Source: Clostridia bacterium (GTDB lineage: Bacteria > Bacillota > Clostridia > Lachnospirales > Lachnospiraceae). From it: a DNA stretch of 64,000 nt. Under the pieces are notes generated by a model. The model was not told the DNA's origin, searched no databases, and was given only the letters and a program-made list of their open reading frames with translations. Position numbers and translations under genes: made by a program. Shown piece by piece: positions 46,458 to 56,328 of this stretch (position 1 is its first letter; each line of letters begins with the position of its first letter). The stretch is from positions 62,001-126,000 of the forward strand of contig QKJQ01000015.1 of the NCBI GenBank assembly GCA_003249225.1, given 5' to 3'.

Positions 46458-49325
46458 TTACTGCACTGTCGCTGTCGTTCTCAAGCTGGAGCGATACTGC
46501 CAGTCAACAGAATAGATATAATACTTCTGCGTAGCAGACATCTTAGGAACGGTTATGTAGATACTCCCATCTTCATCGTAACGTATGGTCGTCTCTTTTA
46601 TCGTATAGGAAGAATTATACCATTCCGACTTCTTATATATAGAAGCTTCTCCTTTACCAACATAAACCGTTGTTCCCCGTTGTACATAAACTGTCTCACT
46701 TCCATCCACCTGACAATGCAGGATGGTCTCTCCTGCACTTGGTTCCTCCAGCAGTTCCGGCGAATTAGGCCCGGTTTTTCTGGCATAGGCAAGAGCAATA
46801 TCACTGATTTTCCCATCCTTTTCAACCCATACATTCACATTAACACCAAATCTTTGAGGCGGGACTGTTACAGAAAATGTACCCGACTCCTTTACTTGAG
46901 CTGTATACACATCGCCATCCGGTGTTTCAGCGTATACAGTAGACAACGGAACGGCGCTTCCTGTAATCGTGGTTTTTCGATTTGAAAAAAGATCCAGCAC
47001 GGGGGTATCAAGAATCGCTTCATCAATATTTGAAATTGTTATATGTTCCAGATCCATGTTGCCAAGGCTATCCATTACCAGAACACTGATCGTGGCATTT
47101 TCTGAAACCGTTATGATACCATCCGTTACATTCTCAGCCGTGAGCCACGCTGCATCATAAACATTATCAACATACTGCTTCACATACATCAAGCGCTTTA
47201 CAGTTGCTCCGCTTTGAAGTCCGGTAACTGTGACAACGACCGGAACATCCTGACACGTAGCTGCAGTCAGCCCGCTTGCCAGAACCAGATTGATTCCCTC
47301 TCCCGGCTTTTCATAGCGCCCCCAGTAATAACTAAGCCCTTTTTGCTTTTGTATGTATTTATAATACCAGCTCTTCCCTTGCACAAGACTCTTAAGTTCT
47401 GCCGATGTCCCAAGAACAAAATCATAACCATTGCCGGATGTGAACGACCAGTTATTATCCGGTTGAACATTGATCGGTCCAAATTCTGCCTGATCTTTTA
47501 TATAATCAAGTACAATTCCCTTCCCGGTATCGTAGGGATATGTATAATAAATGGAATCAGAAGATGCAGGCATAAAGGAATAACTTTCGCTTAATGCATC
47601 CATTACAATTACAAATTTCTGTGTGTCTGTCACGGCTTTTCCCTGATAAGTCAGATTCGTTATCCTTTTGTTAGCTGTAGATATGACACTGCCTTTAGAG
47701 GTATACCTTGCATCTTTCGTCAGGTCTACCTGATAACTTATTCCGTCAAAGACATAAAGCATGCTCCAGTCGTTTACATATTCTTCCTTAAGAAGTGTAG
47801 AGACCTGAGGACGGCGAAGTGTAAATTTTTTAAGCAGATCTGCAAACACAGTTCCTTGCGTTGCATATATACTCGCACTGTATTCCAGCCACTCTTTGAG
47901 TTTCTTTCCTGTTATGGTATACATATAGACGTAGCCGCTGTCTCTTGCTTCTGCAGATTCAGACAGAATTGCTGCAACATCCTTTTCATTAATACTGCCT
48001 TCCAGCGAAATATAATCTTCGCCGCTGTCAAGTGCATTCTGCGTAACTGCTATAACTGGATAATCATTATACTCAGGAAGATATTCGTGAATGTAAGAAG
48101 TTGCATAATGTATTTTCGCATTATTAATCAGCTGATAAAGACTTGTGTCCTCAACAACACAGTCTGCATTGGTCAGAACCATTCCGCTTGCCAATTCATA
48201 TTCTGTTGTATCCGCTCCGGCAATCAGCATCTGGGCATATGGTTCGAACATAGTCAGTATATCCTGATCTTCTGGTGTACTTTCTTCCACCTTTCGAAGT
48301 TCCACATCGGTATCTTCTATTGTAATGCCTTTACTCGTTATGGACAGTGTAAAATCAATTACACCAAGTGCTTCGGCATAACTTCCTGTTCCAACGACCG
48401 GCTTCCCATTCACGAGACCATTTGCTTCATCGACATTTGAATAGTATTTATACGTCCCATCATTCAAAGGGAACATTTCATGGGTATGCGCTGTTACAAC
48501 GGCATCAATATCATCAAGTGCTGCAAGCCGCGCTCCAGCCTGAACCGTAGTGTCAGAGCCGGATAGTACGCCGATACCGCCATGAATAACTGCTATGACA
48601 AGATCTGCTCCCTGAGCTTTTAACTCTTTTGCTTCTGCTGCTACATCATCGTAAATGTCCTCTCCGATAATATAACCGCTAAACCTTTGTCCCTTCGTAG
48701 ACAACGCTTCTCTCGTTGCACCAACAACACCAATGGTTATTTTTTGTTTACTTCCGTTTGTGGTCGTAACGGTTTTTGTAATCAGCTGTCCAGGTGCAAA
48801 CACGTTATTGTTATCATCGTCCCATTTTAAATTAGAAACTACGACTTTGTCAGTCATTCCGGATGTACTCAGCTGACGTATAAGATAATTCCAGTTGAAA
48901 TCAAGTTCATGATTTCCCAATGTTATAAAGTCATAATTTAATAGAGAAAATGCCTGTAGGATCGGTTGAACTTCATTTGAATAATTTTCTGCGAGATAGT
49001 CCGTCGAATAGTCATACAGAAAATCTCCTGCATCCACCAACAAGGTATTGGCAGCTCCCACTTCTGATCTCGCATTCTTGATCAGCGTCGCCACTTTACT
49101 AAACCCACTTGTCGCTTCGTATTTATCCACTTCATAATCCATACAGGTTACTTTTCCATGTATGTCACCCGTTGCAATTAATCGGAACACTGCCGTTTTC
49201 TGGGTTGCAGCAGATACCAGCGCCCCATTGTGAACGGCAAATCCCATACTTACAGTAAACAAAGCCGCTGCGAGCACGACCCTTTTACCTTTTTTTATTC
49301 TATTTTTCTTCCCATGTTTATTCAT
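46458..49325 (-). CDS. Secreted 5'-nucleotidase / metallophosphatase
   Basis: Signal peptide MNKHGKKNRIKKGKRVVLAAALFTVSMGFAVHNGA; LIATGDIHGKVTCMDYE, LLVDAGDFLYD, FITLGNHELDFN; C-terminal nucleotidase domain and extension. Confidence 0.9.
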   Translation of the reverse strand: MNKHGKKNRIKKGKRVVLAAALFTVSMGFAVHNGALVSAATQKTAVFRLIATGDIHGKVTCMDYEVDKYEATSGFSKVATLIKNARSEVGAANTLLVDAGDFLYDYSTDYLAENYSNEVQPILQAFSLLNYDFITLGNHELDFNWNYLIRQLSTSGMTDKVVVSNLKWDDDNNNVFAPGQLITKTVTTTNGSKQKITIGVVGATREALSTKGQRFSGYIIGEDIYDDVAAEAKELKAQGADLVIAVIHGGIGVLSGSDTTVQAGARLAALDDIDAVVTAHTHEMFPLNDGTYKYYSNVDEANGLVNGKPVVGTGSYAEALGVIDFTLSITSKGITIEDTDVELRKVEESTPEDQDILTMFEPYAQMLIAGADTTEYELASGMVLTNADCVVEDTSLYQLINNAKIHYATSYIHEYLPEYNDYPVIAVTQNALDSGEDYISLEGSINEKDVAAILSESAEARDSGYVYMYTITGKKLKEWLEYSASIYATQGTVFADLLKKFTLRRPQVSTLLKEEYVNDWSMLYVFDGISYQVDLTKDARYTSKGSVISTANKRITNLTYQGKAVTDTQKFVIVMDALSESYSFMPASSDSIYYTYPYDTGKGIVLDYIKDQAEFGPINVQPDNNWSFTSGNGYDFVLGTSAELKSLVQGKSWYYKYIQKQKGLSYYWGRYEKPGEGINLVLASGLTAATCQDVPVVVTVTGLQSGATVKRLMYVKQYVDNVYDAAWLTAENVTDGIITVSENATISVLVMDSLGNMDLEHITISNIDEAILDTPVLDLFSNRKTTITGSAVPLSTVYAETPDGDVYTAQVKESGTFSVTVPPQRFGVNVNVWVEKDGKISDIALAYARKTGPNSPELLEEPSAGETILHCQVDGSETVYVQRGTTVYVGKGEASIYKKSEWYNSSYTIKETTIRYDEDGSIYITVPKMSATQKYYIYSVDWQYRSSLRTTATVQ

Positions 49326-49529
49326 AACTATTGCCTCCCATTGCAAGTCACCATACTGTCAAATTTTCCGCTTTCCACCCAAAAGCCGGAATTCCCGGAT
49401 GTACCTGATTGATTAGCTGATTATAAAAAACATCCTTGTCAAATCAATGTCAAAAGTAAGTCCGAAACAACAAAGAGTTTTACAGAATAACAACAATTGT
49501 GTTGCGTAATTGTCACATTTCTCCACTAA

Positions 49530-49560
49530 AAAAGGAAGATCCACGCGCAGATCTTCCTTT
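49530..49560 (-). terminator. Rho-independent terminator (bidirectional-looking, best on minus) ending the candidate ncRNA
   Basis: Minus strand AGGAAGATC TGCGCGTG GATCTTCCT followed by TTTTTAG. Confidence 0.85.
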
Positions 49561-49832
49561 CTTTATTAATAACTTTCAAAATCTCTTACATTGTTACTAA
49601 CATTTAAAACAAAATCGTAAATACTTACTACTTGCTATTTCTTATTACTTTTTGTTACTGCTTTATTACTCAAAATGATTATAATCATTTTTGAAACACT
49701 AGCAAATAATCGTACATTTATTACTTACTGTATTATATCTCAATATTTATTTTTTCGTTTTATCTGTCAGATGAGTCTTTGGTTCATCTGCAGTTTTACA
49801 TAACCGGAGGATCTTTTATGGAACCTGTCGCC

Positions 49833-49958
49833 CTACGCTCCGGTTGATCCCAAATGGGTGGACGCTAAACTTCTTTGCGGTGCAATCCCGTAAGAAAATA
49901 ACTCCTTTCTCATTAATCGGTCATTGCTTATCTCCTGTTCTGAGTCTGCTTCGTACAA
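49833..49958 (-). CDS. Possible 41-aa small protein within the candidate ncRNA
   Basis: AAAGGGGTGATTCCA-TTG start; translation (M)YEADSEQEISNDRLMRKELFSYGIAPQRSLASTHLGSTGA*. Confidence 0.35.
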   Translation of the reverse strand: MYEADSEQEISNDRLMRKELFSYGIAPQRSLASTHLGSTGA

Positions 49959-51156
49959 TGGAATCACCCCTTTCAGGTTATTAACAGATTATCCTGTTCT
50001 ATACTTTAATCTGTTATACTTCTCTTGTTCAATGCTTACAAATAACTTTCACCTTATAACAAATATAAATTATAGGCTATTTATCTACTCCAGAACTTCT
50101 GTTTCGATTATTTCCTGCTGTCAGAATTTACTTTACAAATAATCTTTTCATATATTTTCTCTTGATAAATTATAGTGGCTACTTTTCTGTGTCTGATACT
50201 TTTATCTTTCGATAACTGTTCATTTACAGATTTCATTGTTAACTTTCGTTATCAATGGTTTCGCTTATATTTATCTCCTTGATAATGATATGAATTTTTT
50301 CATTGTCTTTCGGCAATGTATCTGTATAAGTTTTCTTTTACAGGTTCGCCTTTTCTTTATTGATTTGTTACTTTACAGGTTATTTGTGTTCGTGCTACTC
50401 CTTTTTATCTGACTTGTACTCTTATGATCAACCTGGCTTTTATTTATTTATTCTGAATTTTGTCTTTGTATTGCAATCTCAGAATTGCATATACATTGAT
50501 TTTGTTCGATGATAAATTTTAGTAGCTGGTTTCTCTTGCTTCACTCTTTTTGTTGTTCGTTCGTTATGCCTGCATATTCCTGTCTTTCAACAAGTTTATG
50601 TTCACATAATTTGCTTCAACATTAATTTGATCCACGTAACCATGACATTTGTCATGTAAAGTATTTGTCTGGCAAAGGTACCGTTTGATTCAATTACCGG
50701 GAGGTAAATGATCTTTCGGATTTTCGCAATGAACTATTAATTTGTTTGTTACAGCATCTTAAATCACAAGTTCATAACTTCTGTATCTTTCTCTATTCTT
50801 TCAGTTGCTGTTCTGTACGTTCGGCTTTCTATTTTCTGTTCTCACAGTCGATACTTTCTCCAATTTGTTTACCTTAATAATAATCATTTGATTTACTGTT
50901 TTCACAGTATTTCAATTTCATATTATTTTTTAAACTAATTTTTGATTTCTCCATTTTCTGTTCTCACAGTGTTTGTCTTCAGTTATGTAAGCTCTCATCT
51001 ATATCTACAGTTTCCTGTTTTTATAGATTTGTTTTTACACTTCCTGTTTTGCTTATTAGTATGTAACAGTAATCTGTTTTTATAGATACTTGATTCATTC
51101 TGTTATTTATGTTCAACAGATTTTTTTGTATCTAACAGTTCCTTTCTGTTAAGTAT

Positions 51157-51185
51157 ATTATACCGAGCGCCTTTTGATTTGTCAA
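51157..51185 (-). promoter_or_regulatory. Perfect consensus sigma-A promoter of the candidate ncRNA
   Basis: Minus strand TTGACA (51185-51180), 17-bp spacer AATCAAAAGGCGCTCGG, TATAAT (51162-51157). Confidence 0.85.
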
Positions 51186-51487
51186 TACATTTATACTTAT
51201 TTTCATTAATATTCACACATTGTTAATATATATGTCAGTTATCTGTTAATTAAAGAAAACATTGTTTTATTTTTAGATATTAACCATTTTTATCAAGTAT
51301 CTCCTTTTTCCCCTAACTTCTGGAATTCGCACCTCTTTTTCTCTGTCTTTCCCGTTCCGTTCCGTCTTTTTGTTCATAAAATGTTAATAAAGATTTTTGT
51401 TTCATTCCACAAAATTCTATGATATAATGCTGTTTGGTGTCTACTTTTCGGCACGATTGAAATTTATTATCTGGAGGGTCCCTGATT

Positions 51488-52603
51488 ATGGATGAACAAG
51501 CGAATACTTTTGAGGCACGTTTGAAAGAGCTTGTGGCTTTTGCCAATAACAATAAAGGTGTAATTGAAATCGATAAGGTGAATGATTTTTTTAAGGAATT
51601 AAATCTTAATGTTCGCCAGATCGACCATATATATGAATATCTGGAAGCAAGAAATATCGTAGTCCTGAATCCTCAGGATGAAGACGAACCAGATGAAGAC
51701 GCATTGCTTGAGATGTCAGATGACTCTGATATTATTAGTGATTCCGAAGATTTGTCTTCACTTTCGAGTACCATTTCTGACGATCCGGTTAAGCAGTACC
51801 TGAAAGAAATCGGAAGTTACCCTCTTCTTTCTGTTAATGAAGAAATCGAACTTGCCAAAAGAATTGCTGAAGATGATCCTGAAGCAAAACGTCTTCTTGC
51901 AGAATCCAATCTTCGTCTTGTGGTAAGTATTGCAAAGCGCTATGTTGGTCGTGGACTCTCTTTTCTCGATCTTATTCAGGAAGGAAATCTTGGTCTTATC
52001 AAAGCGGTTGATAAATTCGACTATAATAAAGGTTATAAATTCAGCACCTATGCGACCTGGTGGATTCGACAGGCGATCACACGTTCCATTGCCGATCAGT
52101 CCAGAACCATCCGTATTCCGGTCCATATGTCTGAAGTAATCAATAAAACATACCGTGTTTCCCGTACCTTACTTCAGGAATTGGGGCGTGAACCAACCGA
52201 GCAGGAACTGGCAGATGCAATGCAGCTCCCTCTTGAAAAAGTACGCGAGATCTTAAAAGTTTCCGCTGATCCGATTTCCCTAGATACTCCAATTGGCGAA
52301 GAAGATGACAGTCACCTTGGCGACTTTATTAAAGATGATACCATTACCGGTCCGGAAGATGCTGCGTCTTATGCCGTACTTCAGGATCAAATTGCAAAAC
52401 TGCTTGATACCCTTACAGAGCGTGAACAACGTGTTCTCATCCTGCGTTTTGGTCTGAAGGACGGAAGAAGCCGTACTCTTGAAGAAGTTGGACGCGAGTT
52501 CAATGTAACCAGAGAACGTATCCGTCAGATCGAAGCTAAAGCACTTCGAAAGCTGCGTCATCCAAGCCGCGCAAGAATGTTAAAAGGATATGAGTTTAAC
52601 TAA
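51488..52603 (+). CDS. rpoD: RNA polymerase primary sigma factor RpoD/SigA
   Basis: 371 aa; region 2 [34 protein letters not shown] and region 4 [33 protein letters not shown]. Confidence 0.98.
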   Translation: MDEQANTFEARLKELVAFANNNKGVIEIDKVNDFFKELNLNVRQIDHIYEYLEARNIVVLNPQDEDEPDEDALLEMSDDSDIISDSEDLSSLSSTISDDPVKQYLKEIGSYPLLSVNEEIELAKRIAEDDPEAKRLLAESNLRLVVSIAKRYVGRGLSFLDLIQEGNLGLIKAVDKFDYNKGYKFSTYATWWIRQAITRSIADQSRTIRIPVHMSEVINKTYRVSRTLLQELGREPTEQELADAMQLPLEKVREILKVSADPISLDTPIGEEDDSHLGDFIKDDTITGPEDAASYAVLQDQIAKLLDTLTEREQRVLILRFGLKDGRSRTLEEVGREFNVTRERIRQIEAKALRKLRHPSRARMLKGYEFN

Positions 52604-52671
52604 TGTATTGATACGATGGGATTATCCATCCTTTTACCAGTACATTATTCACTCATGAAAGGATAAAAAGA

Positions 52672-53379
52672 ATGAAACGAATCGCCTTTATGTTCCTACG
52701 AAGCTTTTTTGTTCTACCCTATTATCTGTACAAAGTGATGAAATACCAGAACGTTAATAAATACGATGCCAAAACACGTTATGCTTTTTTACACAAGGAA
52801 GCGGCGAATGCGAACCGTCGCGGACGTGTAACCATCGAATGTCACGGAATTGAAAATCTTCCGAAAGAAAACGGATACATTATGTTTCCAAATCATCAGG
52901 GATTATTCGACGCACTGGCTATTATGGAAACACATGAACGTCCCTTTGTAACCGTGATGAAAAAGGAAGTACGGAATGTTTTTTTACTACGTAACATCAT
53001 ACAGATGCTTCAGGCTGAAATAATAGACCGTGAAGATGTACGCCAATCTCTGACTGTTATCAAGAACATGACACGTCGTGTAAAGGATAAAGAAAACTTC
53101 GTGATTTTCGCAGAAGGCACAAGAAGCCGTAATGGGAACAGAATCGGTGAATTCAAAGGCGGAAGCTTTAAAAGTGCGATGAATGCCAATTGTCCGATTG
53201 TTCCGGTTGCTCTGGTCGATTCCTATAAAGCATTCGATACAAATTCAATTAAACCGGTCACTGTTCAGATCCACTACCTTCCACCTTTGTATTATGAAGA
53301 TTATAAAGATATGAAGTCTACTGAAATCGCTGAACTTGTCTCCACAAGAATACAGAATACCATCAATTCTGCAATATAA
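52672..53379 (+). CDS. plsC: 1-acyl-sn-glycerol-3-phosphate acyltransferase
   Basis: 235 aa; FPNHQGLFDALAIM (NHxxxxD) and FAEGTRSRNG. Confidence 0.9.
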   Translation: MKRIAFMFLRSFFVLPYYLYKVMKYQNVNKYDAKTRYAFLHKEAANANRRGRVTIECHGIENLPKENGYIMFPNHQGLFDALAIMETHERPFVTVMKKEVRNVFLLRNIIQMLQAEIIDREDVRQSLTVIKNMTRRVKDKENFVIFAEGTRSRNGNRIGEFKGGSFKSAMNANCPIVPVALVDSYKAFDTNSIKPVTVQIHYLPPLYYEDYKDMKSTEIAELVSTRIQNTINSAI

Positions 53380-53384
53380 AAAAG

Positions 53385-53421
53385 GCACAATGATAATGTT
53401 TCATGAACAATATCATTGTGC
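53385..53421. terminator. Bidirectional terminator between convergent plsC and trxB
   Basis: GCACAATGATA...TATCATTGTGC flanked by A/T runs. Confidence 0.75.
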
Positions 53422-53428
53422 TTTTCGT

Positions 53429-54364
53429 TTACTTATAGACTTGGTTGATGTACCGTTCTACAGAGGTCACAGCATTTGCACCATCAGAAGACGCTGTTAT
53501 TATCTGCCGCAGCTGTTTGGTTCTGATATCACCAACTGCGAACACTCCGGGAATGTTCGTTTCACAGTCTTCACCAGCTTTCAGGTATCCAGTTTCATCG
53601 GTTTCTACCTCCGGTACAAACAATTCGGAATTTGGCTTGTTCCCAACTGCAATGAATACTCCTGACAAGGGGATGGTCTGCACTTCTTCCGTTTTAATGT
53701 TTCGTACCACAGCTCCTGTCACCATCTTGTCGCCTTGTATTTCCTCTACCACACTGTCCATAACAAGTTCAATATTTTCATAACTTTTTAAAGACGTAAC
53801 AAGTGTCTTTACTGCACGGAACTCATCTCTTCTGTGTACGATGTATACCTTCCTGCAAAGCCTTGCCAGAAAGATGGCATCTTCTACCGCTACATCGCCT
53901 CCACCAACGACCATTGTATCTTTGTTTCGAAAGAAAGCTCCGTCACAGGTTGCACAATAGGATACACCCATCCCGGCAAACTCTTCCTCGCCCTTTACGC
54001 CTAGCTTGCGATAGGCCGCACCGGTTGAAATAATAATACATTTTGTCATCAAGATCGTACCATCCTTTAGGATGATCTTTTTGTTCTTGCCGCTGTAATC
54101 GATCGATTCGATCTCACCTTCACCAAAAACTGCACCAAGACGATCACAGTGTTCCTTGAATTTTTCAGCCAGTGCAAACCCGCTGATTCCTGGAATTCCA
54201 GGATAATTATCTACTTCGTACGTATTGATAATCTGTCCGCCACACATCGGCTCTTTCTCCAGTACAAGTGTACTAAGTTCAGCTCTTGCCGCATAAATCG
54301 CCGCTGTCAGTCCTGCCGGACCTCCTCCGATAATAACAATGTCATATAAATCCTTGATCTCCAT
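53429..54364 (-). CDS. trxB: Thioredoxin-disulfide reductase
   Basis: DIVIIGGGPAGLTAAIYAARA, CATCDGAFF redox motif, GVFAVGDIRTKQLRQI. Confidence 0.96.
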   Translation of the reverse strand: MEIKDLYDIVIIGGGPAGLTAAIYAARAELSTLVLEKEPMCGGQIINTYEVDNYPGIPGISGFALAEKFKEHCDRLGAVFGEGEIESIDYSGKNKKIILKDGTILMTKCIIISTGAAYRKLGVKGEEEFAGMGVSYCATCDGAFFRNKDTMVVGGGDVAVEDAIFLARLCRKVYIVHRRDEFRAVKTLVTSLKSYENIELVMDSVVEEIQGDKMVTGAVVRNIKTEEVQTIPLSGVFIAVGNKPNSELFVPEVETDETGYLKAGEDCETNIPGVFAVGDIRTKQLRQIITASSDGANAVTSVERYINQVYK

Positions 54365-54374
54365 CACAATCCTC

Positions 54375-55469
54375 CTATAAAATTTCATTTAAGATCATAC
54401 CCGCTACACATATGGAAATACCGATAATAAGAGGTATTGTTATGTTCTCCTTAAGTGCTGGCAGGATTTTTTGTTTTTCATCCTGTTTATCGTTTTGGTT
54501 TGTTTCTGTCATATCATTCCCGGTATCCACAGAATTTTCACTTCTATCTTCTATTCTTTTTCCTGTAAGCTTTGCTACAATACCATCCCATCTGCCATTG
54601 TTTCTTGCAATGGTCTTGAATACCAGAAAGGCAAGAATTGTACATATTATTACTGGAAACGCATACAATCTTACGATCTCGGAATAGGTCAGTTCAACCG
54701 ATGTACCAAGCAGATCATTTGCCAGTGTAGGAGATGTAATATCCATCCCATCAAGCATTGAAGCTATACTGTCTGACATGGTCTGATTCCCGTTAGCAAG
54801 TGCTGTTTCATAGGTGCTCTGCAGCCAGGTGACCATCTTTGGCAGCAAGGATAACAATATAACAGACTGTGCATTTATCATAAAATGCATCAGTATTGAA
54901 GACACGAGTGAATCCGTAGCTTCTATCATAAAGGTGAAAAGAATGCCCATTACAAACGCATAAGAAAACTGATTGAAATTGCCATGCATTACACCAAATA
55001 GTACCGCACTTAACAGTGCACCTGCCAGCAATCCATTCTTTCTGTATTCATTATAAAACACACCACGATAGACTGTCTCTTCCAGAATACACGGAACAAC
55101 CGCCACCAGTAAAAGCGAAAGCCATAGGGGATTTGAAAGTACAAGACTTGACATCACGTCCCGGGTAGAATTCTCAACATACTTTAATGAAATGGCATTA
55201 ATCATTGTCATAAGCGGCATCATAAGGAAAACAAATAATATAAGCAATACGATATTCCCTGGTGCTATTTTTTTTATTCTGAGGCTGATTCTTAGCGGCT
55301 CTCTTCTATGAATCAGAAATACAATCGCCGGTAGTGCAATGGCAATCTGCCCAATCAGCAGCAGTGCTCCTGTATTGGTCGTTATTTTTTCGAACGGTAT
55401 ATACTGTAAGGTAAAGGATACGACTACAGTTATCAGAAAATACAGATTAACTTCTCTTGTTGGTTTCAT
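54375..55469 (-). CDS. CPBP-family intramembrane metalloprotease
   Basis: EETVYRGVFYNEYRK, LLSAVLFGVMHGNFNQF. Confidence 0.9.
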   Translation of the reverse strand: MKPTREVNLYFLITVVVSFTLQYIPFEKITTNTGALLLIGQIAIALPAIVFLIHRREPLRISLRIKKIAPGNIVLLILFVFLMMPLMTMINAISLKYVENSTRDVMSSLVLSNPLWLSLLLVAVVPCILEETVYRGVFYNEYRKNGLLAGALLSAVLFGVMHGNFNQFSYAFVMGILFTFMIEATDSLVSSILMHFMINAQSVILLSLLPKMVTWLQSTYETALANGNQTMSDSIASMLDGMDITSPTLANDLLGTSVELTYSEIVRLYAFPVIICTILAFLVFKTIARNNGRWDGIVAKLTGKRIEDRSENSVDTGNDMTETNQNDKQDEKQKILPALKENITIPLIIGISICVAGMILNEIL

Positions 55470-55482
55470 TTCATTACTTCCT

Positions 55483-56142
55483 TTATTCAGACAATAGTAA
55501 ACTACTAAGTTCCTCAACGGTCGACACAACATATGTCGCTCCTGCTTCTTCCAGCTCATTTTCTCTGGCATATCCAAATCGTACTCCGATGGAATCTATA
55601 CCGCATTCAATGGCTCCCTCAATGTCGTATTTACGATCACCAATCATAATAACACTGTCTTTTTCATTGTTCGTAATAGTAAGGCGGTTGAAAACCTCAC
55701 GGATGACTCCTGCTTTTGTATCTCTGACACCATCATCTACGCCACCGGTAATGCAATCAAAATATTCCGCCAATTTAAAATCTTCCATGATTCTTGTTGC
55801 CAGAAATTCAGGTTTGGATGTTGCCAGCGCCAATGTTATCCCTGAATTTTTTAAAGCTTTCAGAAGCTGCAAAATTCCATCGTAAACACGATTTTCATAA
55901 ATACCGGTAACAACAAACCGTTCACGGTACTTTTCAACTGCTTTATCAATCTGATCACCGCTAAAATAATCCATAAAAGAATTACGCAGCGGCGGACCTA
56001 TATATTTTGTTAGGTTTTCAAGATCCGGTTCGTGAATTCCTAATGCTTCCAGTGCGTATTGAAAGGATCTTGTTATCCCTTCTTTGGGATCTGTCAGTGT
56101 ACCATCCAGATCAAAAAGAATCGTTGTATATTTTTTTCCCAT
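55483..56142 (-). CDS. HAD hydrolase, phosphoglycolate phosphatase-like
   Basis: ILFDLDGTLTDPKEGITRSFQYAL; MIGDRKYDIEGAIECGIDSIGVRFGY. Confidence 0.92.
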   Translation of the reverse strand: MGKKYTTILFDLDGTLTDPKEGITRSFQYALEALGIHEPDLENLTKYIGPPLRNSFMDYFSGDQIDKAVEKYRERFVVTGIYENRVYDGILQLLKALKNSGITLALATSKPEFLATRIMEDFKLAEYFDCITGGVDDGVRDTKAGVIREVFNRLTITNNEKDSVIMIGDRKYDIEGAIECGIDSIGVRFGYARENELEEAGATYVVSTVEELSSLLLSE

Positions 56143-56328
56143 TCGATACCTGCCTTACTTTACTTTTCTTATTACTATATGAAAGTATAGCAAAGTTTTC
56201 AATGTTTGAATACCCCGTTTTCATATTCTTCTATCTTATTTTCGAAAGGTATGCTATCATGGAAAGTGGCAGAAAAACGCCTTTTGATGATTTAGATTGA
56301 TGCATAATTCATGCAGACAGGAGCTTTT

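Larger units (their letters stand above)
49530..51150 (-). ncRNA. Candidate large (about 1.6 kb) structured non-coding RNA
   Basis: Perfect promoter at 51157-51185, 5'-terminal hairpin, many small hairpins with GNRA-type loops on the minus strand, terminator at 49530-49560, and no long minus-strand ORF in between. Confidence 0.6.

Noticed and set aside
49802-49900. GGACGCTAAAC and GCGTAGGG motifs recall parts of c-di-GMP-I or TPP riboswitches
   Set aside because: The other conserved segments (GCAAACC..GNRA receptor, or CUGAGA and ACCUGAUCUGGAUAAU) are missing on both strands, and no related gene lies directly downstream.
49530-51150. CsrA/RsmA sponge based on many GGA triplets in the candidate ncRNA
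   Set aside because: About 13 GGA motifs in 1.6 kb is roughly what the base composition predicts, and few sit in hairpin loops.
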